Part shown: positions 1 to 11,500 of the stretch, piece after piece
Position numbering within the stretch: the first letter of the stretch is position 1
Layout of the letters: each line of letters opens with the position of its first letter
Assembly (NCBI RefSeq): GCF_008831285.2
Contig: NC_045140.1
Location: 14,032,233-14,096,232, forward strand
Direction: 5' to 3'
DNA from: Nymphaea colorata
Lineage: Eukaryota > Streptophyta > Magnoliopsida > Nymphaeales > Nymphaeaceae
DNA length: 64,000 nucleotides
Made by a program: the position numbers and the translations under genes
Notes under the pieces: model-generated
The model's input: only the letters and a program-made list of their open reading frames with translations
Database searches by the model: none
Told to the model about the DNA's origin: nothing

Positions 1-344
1 CAAGTGAGGCTAACCCAATGTGACGTGGTTTTTTGAGGACAATAAGTTAAAACATGAATTATCAATGTCCTATGATATTTTCTTTGTAAGAGGACTGCAT
101 AGAATATATGAGTTATCTTAGAACAGATATATAGTTAAAAGGAAAAGGATGTTTGTGTGTATCAGTTGATGAAAGATGTATATGTTCTATGACAATGACA
201 ACTTTTTGTGTGACTAACTTTTATGCGGCACTAAAATCCAAATGAAAGGAACTTGACTAATATTTTGATGATACTTGGAATTGTTCCCAAGACTAGATAA
301 GGTATTGGGTTAAGGAATGTTAGCTTAAGGAATGAAAGAACAAA

Positions 345-674
345 GTGTTTATGTTCTTGGTTGGATTGAATGACGATTTCAAAGGCGTTAAAAGTCAAAT
401 TCTTAATTCAAAAGATATGATCAACATTGAGGATGTCTATTCTCGCATTGAGGATGAAGAGCAACGATGCCATGTTTTGACAGGGAAAGAGGGGGCTCTC
501 TCTCACAAAAAGTTTGGTCACACTATTGAGATTGGTTGGGATCTTCATCGTGAGAAGAAAAATAGTCATGAAAGAGCTTCTAGTGAGAAGAAGTCTATCT
601 TTGAAATTGCAAATCCAGATGGGAGAAAACCAACAATTTCTGCCGATCATATTCATGAGCTTCGTGCATATTGA
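345..674 (+). pseudogene. C1 gag fragment, copy 1
   Basis: A 109-codon open stretch matches the middle and end of the Copia gag of C4: the FLVGLNDDFKGVKSQIL block, then a decayed zinc knuckle (the HTIEIGWDLH part remains, the paired cysteines are gone), then the ISADHIHELRAY segment. In C4 the same blocks occur in one gag-pol frame. The upstream gag N-terminus is recognisable near 20-110 but out of frame. It is not expected to make a functional protein. The open frame survives in both duplicate copies, which is explained by the recent duplication. Confidence 0.8.
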
Positions 675-1019
675 ATTAATACTAGTCAGGCTAAGCCATC
701 AAATGATATGAAAGTCAATCGCACTTTTGCAATCTTTGGTGAAAAAGGTAATTTTTGTGCAGGAGAGTGGACTGTTGATAGTGGTGCTACTATTAGAACA
801 GATATATAGTTAAAAGGAAAAGGATGTTTGTGTGTATCAGTTGATGAAAGATGTATATGTTCTATGACAATGACAACTTTTTGTGTGACTAACTTTTATG
901 CGGCACTAAAATCCAAATGAAAGGAACTTGACTAATATTTTGATGATACTTGGAATTGTTCCCAAGACTAGATAAGGTATTGGGTTAAGGAATGTTAGCT
1001 TAAGGAATGAAAGAACAAA

Positions 1020-1349
1020 GTGTTTATGTTCTTGGTTGGATTGAATGACGATTTCAAAGGCGTTAAAAGTCAAATTCTTAATTCAAAAGATATGATCAAC
1101 ATTGAGGATGTCTATTCTCGCATTGAGGATGAAGAGCAACGATGCCATGTTTTGACAGGGAAAGAGGGGGCTCTCTCTCACAAAAAGTTTGGTCACACTA
1201 TTGAGATTGGTTGGGATCTTCATCGTGAGAAGAAAAATAGTCATGAAAGAGCTTCTAGTGAGAAGAAGTCTATCTTTGAAATTGCAAATCCAGATGGGAG
1301 AAAACCAACAATTTCTGCCGATCATATTCATGAGCTTCGTGCATATTGA
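1020..1349 (+). pseudogene. C1 gag fragment, copy 2
   Basis: This is the second copy of the 109-codon gag remnant at 345-674, with the same translated sequence, produced by the 675-bp tandem duplication. Only this copy continues into the rest of the element: the protease start near 1440-1465 is followed by the LSSG...LADGSS region and then integrase remnants. Confidence 0.8.
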
Positions 1350-1467
1350 ATTAATACTAGTCAGGCTAAGTCATCAAATGATATGAAAGTCAATCGCACT
1401 TTTGCAATCTTTGGTGAAAAAGGTAATTTTTGTGCAGGAGAGTGGACTGTTGATAGTGGTGCTACTA

Positions 1468-2955
1468 CATGAGCGAAAAACCTAAGGTTTTCATGAATAT
1501 AAGCTCTCTTCTGGGAAGGAATGGTTTTCACTTGCCGACGGTTCATCTATCTTCATAGCCGAGAAAGGGAGTCTCTCACTGTTAAACAAGTTCTTTGTTC
1601 ATAATGCCTTACATGTTTCTCACATTCCCTTAAACCTCTTGTTTGTTAGCAAGATTATAAAAGAATTAAATTACGAATTTATTTTTTCTGCTAATCATGG
1701 TGTGTTGTAGGACTTGGTGATGGGAAAAAGGATTGTGATTGGTTTGGCTTATGAGGGTATGTATCAATTACACCTTTAGTGTGTTGCTACAACTCTCGTT
1801 ACAACGGCTAGCAAAACAAAGAAGAGTAGATGAGACTTCCTTCGGCTTGTCTTGCAGTGGCATGAGATATTTGAGCATCTTTTATTCGGAGTGCTTAGAC
1901 AATTGTTTCATGACTTAATTTTCAGTCTAGATATGACCATGTGAAGTTTGTCATCTAGCTAAATATGTTAGGGCTTCATACATTGTTTCTACAAGTCATT
2001 TTAATAAAGTCTTAGCTTTCATCCATTCGAATCTATGGGGGATTTCGATAATTCCCTCTGTCATGGTTTTTTAGTACTTTATTACATTTATAGATTATTA
2101 CTCTCGTAACACCTTTGTGTACTTGTTGAAGGACCATAATAAAGTGCCCAATGCCATTGAGACCTTCATCATCATTGTAGAAACTCAGTTTGGAGCTTCT
2201 GTTTAGACCTTCGACTTTGACAATACATGTGAGTATATGTGTCACTTTGTCGATAGTTTCTTTTCACAAACAAGGATTATTTATGAAACATCATGTAGTT
2301 ATACCTCCCCTCAAAAAGGGGTTGCTAAAGCAAGAATCATCAATTGCTAAATGTTACCAAGGCTCTTTTGTTCCAATGATATCTTTTAAAGAAGTATTGG
2401 AGAGATGTTGTGCTAACCGATGCATATTTGATTGACTGTATGCCTAGTCATGTGTTGAATGGATGTATGCCTCATTCTATGTTAGCATGTAGTTATGAAT
2501 TTTTTCTCTCCACCTTGGGTTTTTTGTTGTGTCTGTTTTATCCACAATTATAGTCCCAATATCAAAAAACTTGACCCCAAGTCGATTAAAGGTGTGTTTC
2601 TTGATTATTCTCTTACTCAAAAAAGATACAAGTGTTTAGATCCTTCCACTGGTAGTGTATATGTAAGCAAGGATGTCTCCTTCTTGAACATGTTTTCTAT
2701 TTTGGTGAGAATTCTCTTCAGAGGAAGAGGTCCACAAAAAGGAAAGAATATTCCTCAAATCAAGATATTCAGTTCACAGACTTTCTAGAACACAAAAAGA
2801 TGATGATTGCTCAACTGAAAATGAGGAGGAGCGTGACCACTTGTTTAGGCAGGTTTATTCCAAAAGAAGATCAATTGCAACAGAGCTAGCTGGTGAGTTG
2901 ACTAGTGATGCTGATCCCAATCCTAATCATAAACCTTCCTTGGTTGACTCAAGTC
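1468..2955 (+). pseudogene. C1 pol remnant (protease tail, integrase, linker)
   Basis: Scattered frames match C4 pol in order: the protease tail (near 1500-1640), the integrase zinc region with a WHE..EHL...L remnant (near 1855-1915), a remnant of the ETSCSYTPPQ integrase motif (near 2286-2320), and the KLDPKSIKGVFLDYS...YKCLDPSTG block (2560-2660). The DHLF.QVYS stretch before the reverse transcriptase follows at 2836-2870. The many stop codons and frame changes show long decay. No reverse transcriptase motif occurs before the breakpoint near 2955. Confidence 0.75.
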
Positions 2956-3176
2956 ATAAGTTTTTAAAACTGTGGGATGAAATGTATTTGTCGTCCCAAA
3001 AATTAAGGGATTTGAAAGGAAAATGGGCACCTACCATGTAATATTGAATTCATATTTAAAAGATCATGTACCTCTCCCACGTCATCAAGAGAGTGTAGCA
3101 TTGTGGATGTAGTTTAGTTGAGCCACGTTAAATCTATTTTATTTTTGTTCTTTCTCCCAACTTTCTATCAGTTACA
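2956..3176 (+). repeat. C2 5' LTR remnant
   Basis: The segment aligns loosely with the 3' LTR remnant (gatgaaatgtatttgtc against gatcaaatgtacctatt, then ACCTACCATGTAAT in both). It ends in TTACA directly before the primer binding site. Its left end is missing and abuts C1, so the LTR start is lost. Confidence 0.6.
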
Positions 3177-3188
3177 TGGTATCAAAGC
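3177..3188 (+). other. C2 primer binding site (initiator tRNA-Met type)
   Basis: TGGTATCAAAGC differs by one base from TGGTATCAGAGC, the site seen in C4 and C5 and complementary to the 3' end of plant initiator tRNA-Met. It directly follows the LTR-like sequence ending in TTACA. Confidence 0.75.
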
Positions 3189-3861
3189 TTTGTGAGCTCT
3201 TTGTTTATGTTATTTCTAGAGCAGGATGTGATTTGAGGGGTCAGCAAGGCATCCTGTACATCCTGATCAAGTGCACTATCTTCTATATCCCTACCGTCTT
3301 TGGTCCAATGGAATGTTTTCTCTAATTTATTTTCTGTTAAGCTAGATCATAATGATTACATCTTATAGCAAACTAAGATTGAATCTATTATGTTTACCCA
3401 AGATTTATTAAAAGATGTTGATGACTCTTCTCTTGCTCTTGATTAATATATTGGTGGAGCATCCAATTTGGTGCATCTTGTATTCATAGTTTGGAGTAGA
3501 TCTAACCAAGTTGCCTTGTCATGGATCAAAGCTATATGACAGAGGTTGTCCTTAGCCAACTTATCTGATTTGTTACTGCTAGACATGTTTGGCTCTCCCT
3601 TAAAAAGTCAGAGGCATCTCAGTATAATATGAGAATTTTATAGTTCAAGGACATGCAAGACATATCGATGCTCAAATATTTGAATCATGTTAAGTTATTA
3701 GCTGATTCTTTTAAGTGCTGCCCATGTGGTTGTTTCTAATGATTATTTGGTCCATCATACTCTTCATGGTTTGTCAATGAATTATGAAAGACATATTACT
3801 TCGGTTTCAACCAGAAAATAATTGCTGACTTTTGATGAATTATATGATTTACTTCTTAATC
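3189..3861 (+). pseudogene. C2 gag remnant, 5' part
   Basis: Translated pieces resemble a UBN2-type Copia gag: KLDHNDYIL near the start, then a decayed middle, then blocks reading like DYLVHHTLHGLSMNYERHIT near 3735-3800 and LLTFDELYDLLLNHEK at about 3822-3868. Several stops break the frame. The last codons run straight into the hAT target duplication. Confidence 0.7.
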
Positions 3862-3869
3862 ATGAGAAG
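3862..3869 (+). repeat. hAT-1 target site duplication, left copy
   Basis: ATGAGAAG at 3862-3869 is repeated exactly at 8581-8588 on the other side of the transposon. Eight bases is the length hAT transposases produce. Confidence 0.9.
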
Positions 3870-3907
3870 CTATGAAACCTGGGTGCGCCATTTTTGACTT
3901 CGCACCC

Positions 3908-5572
3908 ACGTCGATGTGATGGTGCCAGTGCCGGTGCGCACCCAAATGGGTCAAACAAGAGTCGGGTGCGGCTGACAGCACCCAGATAAAATCATCCTTT
4001 TCCGACTCGCACGAGTCAGTCTACTTTGGTCCAATTTTTAGGGGTTTTTTTTTTATTTTTAAGTTTTTAACAAAGTCGATCGTCAACCTCGCCCCTTCTT
4101 TGTCCCTCTTCTTCGACCTTCTCCCTCTTCGTCCCTTCTTCTTCTTCATCCCTCTTCTATACGTCGCATTGTGTGGAGCCAGTGAACTCGTCGGCCGTCG
4201 CTTGCAGGGCAGGGTGACCTCCAATCCTCCATTCGAGGTAAGTACCAATCTCTCTGCCCACTCTCCCTCTCCCAGTTTTCTGTTTTGAGAATGGTGTTGT
4301 GTATTTGGGTTTTCTCGTTTGGTCTGGTTGTTTCTTTTTTTTCTCATTTTTGGGTTTTCTCATTTTCTATTGTCACTTTGTCAGCATTTGGCTGTAGCGC
4401 ATCGATCCACCTCTCTCTCTCCCACCACCGGCCGAAGTCGAACTGCGACTTGCCATCAACTCCTTTAGTCCTTTGTCATTTATTCCGACAACCCAGCCTC
4501 GGGTTAGTCATTCTATTAGAAAGCATGTTTAATCAGTGAGTAGTTCCACTTGAAATACTCAATGCCTCTTGCTTTTTGGTATGGAAATGGGGTGGTGGAC
4601 TTCTTTTTGCCTTCATTCCTTTAATTCATCACTCCATTGTGTGCAATACGAGCATGAATTGGTTGTAGCAGCCACACACTTGATTCTTTTTCCCAAGACT
4701 GTTTGTCTTATTTAACTATTGTCCAATCAAGAATGGATCACGTCGATGTGATGGTGCCAGTGCCGGTGCGCACCCAAATGGGTCAAACAAGAGTCGGGTG
4801 CGGCTAACAGCACCCAGATAAAATCATCCTTTTCCGACTCGCACGAGTCAGTCTACTTTGGTCCAATTTTTAGGGTTTTTTTTTTTTATTTTTAAGTTTT
4901 TAACAAAGTCGATCGTCGACCTCGCCCCTTCTTTGTCCCTCTTCTTCGACCTTCTCCCTCTTCGTCCCTTCTTCTTCTTCATCCCTCTTCTATACGTCGC
5001 ATTGGGTGGAGCCAGTGAACTCGTCGGCCGTCGCTTGCAGGGCAGGGTGACCTCCAATCCTCCATTCGAGGTAAGTACCAATCTCTCTGCCCACTCTCCC
5101 TCTCCCAGTTTTTTGTTTTGAGAATGGTGTTGTGTATTTGGGTTTTCTCGTTTGGTCTGGTTGTTTCTTTTTTTTCTCATTTTTGGGTTTTCTCATTTTC
5201 TATTGTCACTTTGTCAGCATTTGGCTATAGCGCATCGATCCACCTCTCTCTCTCCCACCACCGGCCGAAGTCGAACTGCGACTTGCCATCAACTCCTTTA
5301 GTCCTTTGTCATTTATTCCGACAACCCAGCCTCGGGTTAGTCATTCTATTAGAAAGCATGTTTAATCAGTGAGTAGTTCCACTTGAAATACTCAATGCCT
5401 CTTGCTTTTTGGTATGGAAATGGGGTGGTGGACTTCTTTTTGCCTTCATTCCTTTAATTCATCACTCCATTGTGTGCAATACGAGCATGAATTGGTTGTA
5501 GTAGCCACACACTTGATTCTTTTTCCCAAGACTGTTTGTCTTATTTAACTATTGTCCAATCAAGAATGGATT
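3908..5572 (+). repeat. ~832-bp tandem duplication in the hAT-1 leader (3908-4739 and 4740-5572)
   Basis: The block starting CACGTCGATGTGATGGTGCC is repeated head to tail with an offset of 832-833; the extra base is in a poly-T run near 4880. Only a few substitutions separate the copies. It spans a pyrimidine-rich leader and an exon-like stretch ending in ATTCGAG followed by GTAAGT, a good splice donor, so the leader exon and donor are duplicated. A short third copy of GGTTGTAGCAGCCACACnCTT occurs at about 5573. Confidence 0.9.
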
Positions 5573-6051
5573 GGTTGTAGCAGCCACACGCTTTAGGTTA
5601 CTCGTCCAGCTATGCCATGAGTCTTATAAAGCTCCCTACATTTTACTATCTTTGAGTTTGTGTTATCTATAATGTTCAAAAGCAAAAATAGATTTGTGCA
5701 AATTGTTTTCCTTATGGAAAGTTAAATCAGTTTTGAAGATTACTGAAATTCTGCACGTATATTAGCTATGCAACACTAGTAAAATGGGTGTTGCGCTACT
5801 TCCCATGTGGTTTAGTTCATTTCTTCACTATTCGGGGTAGAGTTGTGATCTTCCCTGAATGTATATAGTCTTTGGTTCTCTGTTGGTTTCTGATTAAAAA
5901 ACCAGTGCTGCAGGCTGCGTTTGTTTTATATTCTGATTTTTGTGAAATCTGAATAGCTGCAGTTACGCAGTATATAGTCTATGCTGCTATCTATTCTTAA
6001 ATTTGTTATATTTGAATATTTTTATTTTGAACTTTGAAGGTAAAACCATAG

Positions 6052-8235
6052 ATGGCAAACAGAACGAAAGGAAAAGAAGTTGTTTCAAATTCTCCTGCAA
6101 TATGTTCTTCATGTAGTATGAATGTGGATGAAGGTGATGTTTCAAAGTCTTCTACACTACTTTGTGAAGCATTTGCATCTGAAGAACAACCACTATTGAA
6201 AAAAATGAAAGCGGCCACTAAAAATGTAGGCAGTGGCAGTGGAAATGTGCATTTTGTATGCAAATATTGTCGAGGTACATTTGTAAGATCTTGCACAAGA
6301 ATTAAGGCACATTTGTTGAAGTTGTCAGGTCATGGAATTCGAGGATGTAAAAGTATTTCTACAGAAAAAGCTTGAGAGTTCAAGAGGTTGCAAGATCGTG
6401 CTGATACAATCCACAAAAAGAAGAAAACAAGTATTATTGTGACAAATCCTAAGAGTCCAGATAGAAAAAGAAAAACTATAGCGACATGTTTTGATTCTTG
6501 CGGAAGAGCAAACATAGATAAAGTGATTGCTAAATTTTTCTATTATAGCTGCATTCCTTTCAATGTAGCTAGAAATTCATATTAGAAGAAGGGTTGTACT
6601 ATGCTTGCAAATAGCAAATTATCAGGATATATACCTCCCGGTTCAGAAAGATTGCGCACATCACTTCTTCATAATGAAAAAAACGAGGTTGAGCAAAGTT
6701 TAAATGAAACACGACTGAGGTATCAATTGTTTCTGATTGGTAGATTGATATTCAACGACGTCCACTGATTAATTTAATTGTCATTGCATGTAATGAACCA
6801 ATATTTTTGAAGGCAGTTGATGCGTTTGGAAAATATAAAAATGTTAGATATTTGAAGTAATTATTTGTAGAAGCCATCAAGGAGGTTGGTCCTAATAAAG
6901 TGGTGCAGCTCATTACAGACAATGTTGTTGTATGCACAAATGCTGGACTTAGTTTGAGGTTTGATTTTCAACATATTTTTTGGACTCTATGTGTTGCACA
7001 TACTTTGAATTTAGCACTGAATGACATATGCAATCCTCCAAGTCAAGATGTAGATCATAAGGGACATGAGCAATTCTCATGGATTCAAGAGATTGAAAAA
7101 GATGCAAGAAATATTAGAAATTTCATCGTTAATCACCAACATGCATTGTCTCTTTTTAGTAGTTATCTGATTTGAGATTGTTAAAGGTTGCAAAACACGA
7201 TTTGCTTCAATAATTGTCATGTTGAAAAGAATTCAAAGAGTGCAAGATGCACTTATTCAAATGGTGTTTAGCAGAGAGTGGAACCTTTTTTGGGTTGAAG
7301 ATGAGGCTAAAGGTCAAAATATTAAAAACCTTATTGTTGAAGATAAATGGTGGGATAAAATTGCATATTTTTTATATTTTACAGAGTCAATTTGGTGCAT
7401 ATTGAGAGCTGTTGATAAAGATGAGTCTATGCTTCATCATGTTTATGTCATGTGAGATGATATGATTGAACGAATTCAGTGTATAGTTTTTAAGAAAGAA
7501 AAAAAGATATTATACTTGATAATTCAGAGTTCTTTGATTGCATAAGTACAATATTAGTTGAAAGATGAGATAAAAGCAATACTTCCTTGCATTGCATGAC
7601 TCATTCTTTAAATATCAAATATTACAATAAAAAATGGATTGAAGGAGGTCCTGGACGAGTTACTCCACATCTAGATGATGAGTTAAACACTCAAAGAATG
7701 TCATGTATGGACAGACTTTTTACAAATTCTTATATCAAAAATGTCTGTGCTTCATAAACTTGTTTTGAGGTTACTATCACAACCTGTTACATCATCGTGT
7801 TATGAAAGAAATTGGATCATATATGGTCATATACACAACATTAAAAGGAACAAGCTCACTAGCCAACGTGCAGAGGACTTGGTTTATGTGCATTCTAATT
7901 TGCGTTTTCTTTTAAGAAAAGAAAAGGAATACAAGTATTTCTTTATTAAGTTGTTTTGCTTTGCTCAATTTCTTATGTTGTATTAGATTTTTTATATTTT
8001 TGTGGTACATATTTTTAATTGTTTAGCTTCGTCTTTAATAAAATGCAATTGTGGATCATCTCAATATTGAGACGTAAATCCAGATGAATTTGATTTTGAT
8101 GAAGAACGCAATTTATATGTTGCTAACATGGATTTTTTTAATCTTGTTATTCCTTCTGAGGCGTTTGATGATGATGATATCATTGAAAGCATTCAAGAAA
8201 ATCAAGATATTGGTGGAAGTGGAAGTGAAACGTAA
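6052..8235 (+). pseudogene. hAT-1 transposase pseudogene
   Basis: The start ATGGCAAACAG at 6052 opens a 107-codon frame with a BED finger, CKYCRGTFVRSCTRIKAHLL then GHGIRGC (about residues 64-101). A stop at 6373 breaks it. Downstream come the FYYSCIPFNVARNSY and PPGSERLRTSLL blocks (about 6535-6665), the VGPNKVVQLITDN motif with HIFWTLCVAHTLNLALNDI (6888-7029) and an insert domain. The dimerisation region LLSQPVTSSCYERNW...RAEDLVYVHSNLR lies at 7768-7910. The acidic tail (about 8078-8235) ends in TAA. This is the layout of plant hAT transposases with DUF659. At least four in-frame stops and several shifts rule out a working enzyme; a few could mark retained introns. Confidence 0.85.
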
Positions 8236-8580
8236 CTCTGATTGATGATGGTAACATGTATTGATGTATGAACTATAAAGTATGACTGTATGAACTATGA
8301 TTCTATGAACTCAAAACTAGAGTATATTTCTTGTTGAATGTTGAATTGATTATTGATAATGATATCATGATCAACAAATTGTATTTTTTATCTTATTATT
8401 TAATAATTTTATGGTTTATAGACAATTTTTTGTCATATATATTATATACATATTATTATTATAATAATAAATTAATAATAATAATAAAATACTCTCGTTT
8501 TACCACTGCACCTAAATTTTTTGAGATGTGTCACACCGGCACCCGCACCCGCACCCGCACTCCGCACTCAGGTGACATAG

Positions 8581-8588
8581 ATGAGAAG
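8581..8588 (+). repeat. hAT-1 target site duplication, right copy
   Basis: ATGAGAAG, identical to 3862-3869. Directly after it the C2 gag/pol relic resumes. Confidence 0.9.
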
Positions 8589-11500
8589 AATTTGCATATT
8601 ATAAATCAACAAATAAAACAATAGGTTGAAAAGTCCATGACCTTCTACACTCAACATAGAAGAGGACATTGAAATTATGACCACGATAAAGACAAAGGCT
8701 GATCCTCATACAATAATAAGAATAAGTAGTCAAACAATGGAAAATGGCAAGGTGGATGTGCTAATTCTTCAAATTGAAAACTTATTTATTAGTTTTGTGG
8801 AAGAGAAACTCCTTGATTAGACAATGTTATGATATTAAAAAGGCTTTTGCAGGTCTATCTATTGAACAAGTTATTTGGCTAGTGCAATGTCCATAGATTC
8901 TAACTACTACCCATATACGAGATTCTAACTACTACCCATATACGGGTGCAACATACCACATTACTGGGAATGGTTCTCATCTTTCCAACAAGATGGAATA
9001 CAAAAGAAGAGATGGTGTTATGATGGGGTATGAGCCTAATGTTCCTATAAGACATATGAGTAATCTAGCTCTTTGTGGACATGTAAAAAGTTTTATGTTA
9101 TCTCAAGTGCTCCATGTTCTAAAGATTAAAAAGAATATTTTATTTGTGGCTAAACTTGCAATAGAGAAGAAGTGTTTTTTTGAATTTTATCCTCAAAAGT
9201 TTTAGATTAAGGACATGCAGACCAAGACTACTCTTCATCAAAGGCTGAATATATGCAGTCTTAGCAGCGTTTAGGGCAACAACATCACTTAGGACCTATA
9301 AACAACAGACTTTGGTGTCTACTCATCATCATAATAATGGACTAGACTAGCATTGTTATCTAGGACATCCTAGTTTATATGTTTTAGACCATTTTAGTCA
9401 TGATTTTAGTTATGTTCAATATGATTCTTTTGTTGATTTTTGTTCTTTCTATAGTGTGGCAAATGCAATGTTTGCCATTTAAAATTTCAAAAAATAAAGT
9501 TTATTTTCCCGTTGATATTATTCATGCAAGCTTACGTGACCCACTTCTATTCTCTCAAGAGAAGGATACTGGTATGACATTCTTTTAACTAATGATTTTT
9601 CCAAATTTTCCTAGATTTTTCCATTGACAAGGAAGTCAGACACATTGCAATGGTGTAAAACCTTTAAGTTTATTGTTGCAAACCAGCTTGATAAATAGTG
9701 ACAGAGGTGGTGAGTTTATGAGTCATGAATTTTCAAGCTTTCTTTATTTTCATGGCATTTGTCATTGAGTTTCTTGTCTAGAAACCCCACAATAAAATGG
9801 TACGGTGGAGCACAAACATAGACGTGTAGAGACAATTTAATTTTTCATGTTTCTCTTGACAAAAAATTCTGGTTTGATGCCGTTAAACAACTGTCTATCT
9901 TTTAAACATGCTTCGATTGTCAAATACATATTTTAAAAGCCTATAAGAATTATTGTTGAAAGAAAAATCTCATTATGAGCATCTCTAGATTTTTAGGTGG
10001 ACATGTTACCTTCAAATGGGACCACATAGAAAATCAAAATTGGAGTCGAAGCCAAAGCCATGCATTTTTATAGGATATAGTTTAAACTACAAGTGACACC
10101 TTTGTTTTGAACCCCCAAAGAAAGTTCTTGTTTCTAACATATCAAATTTCCTGAGCACTAATTTTTGGGCATAAAAAATAGAACTCCAACTAAGCTCAAG
10201 AGGTCCCAACTTGGGCTGTTAAGAAAAATAAAGAAAGAACATCTTCTCCATCCTATAATATGCACATTGTTCTTCGAATTCTTTCAAATAAGAAAGCCAA
10301 CCACGAACCATTGCAAGAGGTGGTCACTACACATGACAAGATTTAGAATGATTCATCAAGTTCCATTGATCTAGTTCAGCCTCTCTAAGAAAGAAGCGAT
10401 GAAAATCAGGATGAGAATGGCCCACAAGGCCTCCTAAAGCTTCTAGAATAATACTCCACATGGTCACACATTCTCAAGACGGCCCTCCACAACCTAAAGT
10501 ACCCTTTTCTTTTATTCATTCTAAGAAACTATTGAATTTATCAATAAAGAGCACACATCATATTTTCAAGCTCAAAAGCATGACAAGTGGATAAAAGAGA
10601 TGAATGAAGAGTTGGTTCCCTTGCAAAGGGATAGAACTTGGCAACTTGTTCCACCACAACCAAGAAAAGATAGAATCAGGAACAAGTGGATTTAAAGACA
10701 TGTTGATGGAACCAATGCATGCTATAAAGCTTGTATGGTGGTTAAACTATACGTCCAACAAGGACTTGATTTACAATTTGGTTGGTGAGATCTATAGCTA
10801 TGAATCAAGATTGAAAAATAAAGCAGCTAAGCATAAACAATGTCTTCCTTCATGGCAAGCTGCAAGAAGTTTTTATGAAGCAGCCACATGGGTTTATAGA
10901 CAAATAGCTTCCCATATGTATGCAGATTATGTAAAATGCTATATGACTTGAAACATATACTTCATGCCTGGTATGAATGATTAAAATTTTATCTTGGGCA
11001 AGTTGATTTTCAAAATTTTAAGGTAGATACATCATTTTTTTGTTCTTAAAGCAAATTATGTTGTCTTCTTGTTGCTAGTATATGTTGATGACATTATTGT
11101 AACAAGTAGTTCTAAAGAGAAGGTACAATAATTTATTGATGATTTTGCAAAAGAATTCTTGATCAAGTGTTCATTGATGATTTTGCAAAAAAAGGTCAAT
11201 GCGTTTTATCTTAGAGTCAGTATGTTCAAGATCTTCTTGTCAGGCCCAATATACAAGATACCATGCCTATTGCCATCCCAACTGCTTCAAACCAATCAAT
11301 TTCATGTTATGGAGGACAAAATTTTAAAGACCCAACATGATATAGAAGCATTGTAGGAGGCGTGCAATATGCTATATTCACTAGACCTGACATTGCCTTT
11401 GCAGTCAACAAAGTATGTAAGTTCATGTGAAGACCACTGAGCCTATGTGAATTGAAGATTACTTTTTCTTAAAACAACGTTAGACATTGGATATATTTTA

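Larger units (their letters stand above)
118..1467 (+). repeat. 675-bp tandem duplication inside C1 (118-792 and 793-1467)
   Basis: The block from 118 to 792 is repeated head to tail at 793-1467 with a constant offset of 675. It covers the gag relic and the start of the protease. The copies look almost identical; the one difference I noticed is C against T near 694/1369. The break falls just after the protease DSGAT codons. The copies agree far better than C1 agrees with its living relatives, so the duplication happened long after the element died. Confidence 0.92.
1..2955 (+). mobile_element. C1: degenerate Ty1/Copia retrotransposon relic, 5' and 3' truncated
   Basis: Fragments of a Copia gag-pol run in order along the plus strand and align by eye with the intact element C4 at 34932-40279. 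They are the gag core (around 345-674), the protease start (GEWTVDSGAT, near 760-790), the capsid-to-integrase linker, the integrase core and the region after the integrase (2495-2950). Reading frames are broken by many stops and shifts. No 5' LTR is inside the window, and reverse transcriptase and RNase H are missing. The 3' edge, near 2955, passes directly into LTR-like sequence of another element (C2). It is a dead relic, older than C4 and C5 but of the same group. Confidence 0.85.
3870..8580 (+). mobile_element. hAT-1: degenerate hAT-superfamily DNA transposon, 4711 bp
   Basis: The ends are inverted repeats: CTATGAAACCTGGGTGCG on the left (3870-3887), and at 8563-8580 a sequence whose reverse complement reads CTATGTCACCTGAGTGCG. 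That is 15 of 18 matches. They are flanked by the perfect 8-bp duplication ATGAGAAG. Inside are a BED zinc finger, a DUF659-like segment, a C-terminal hAT dimerisation block and an acidic tail, all in plus orientation and in the usual order. Sub-terminal GTGCGGGTGC-type repeats occur at both ends. The transposase has many stops, so the copy is dead. It inserted into the gag of C2. Confidence 0.92.

Noticed and set aside
4021-5372. Repeated lysine/arginine-rich minus-strand frames and matching plus-strand frames inside hAT-1
   Set aside because: Identical pairs come from the tandem duplication of a pyrimidine-rich leader; no domain, and they are antisense to the transposase.
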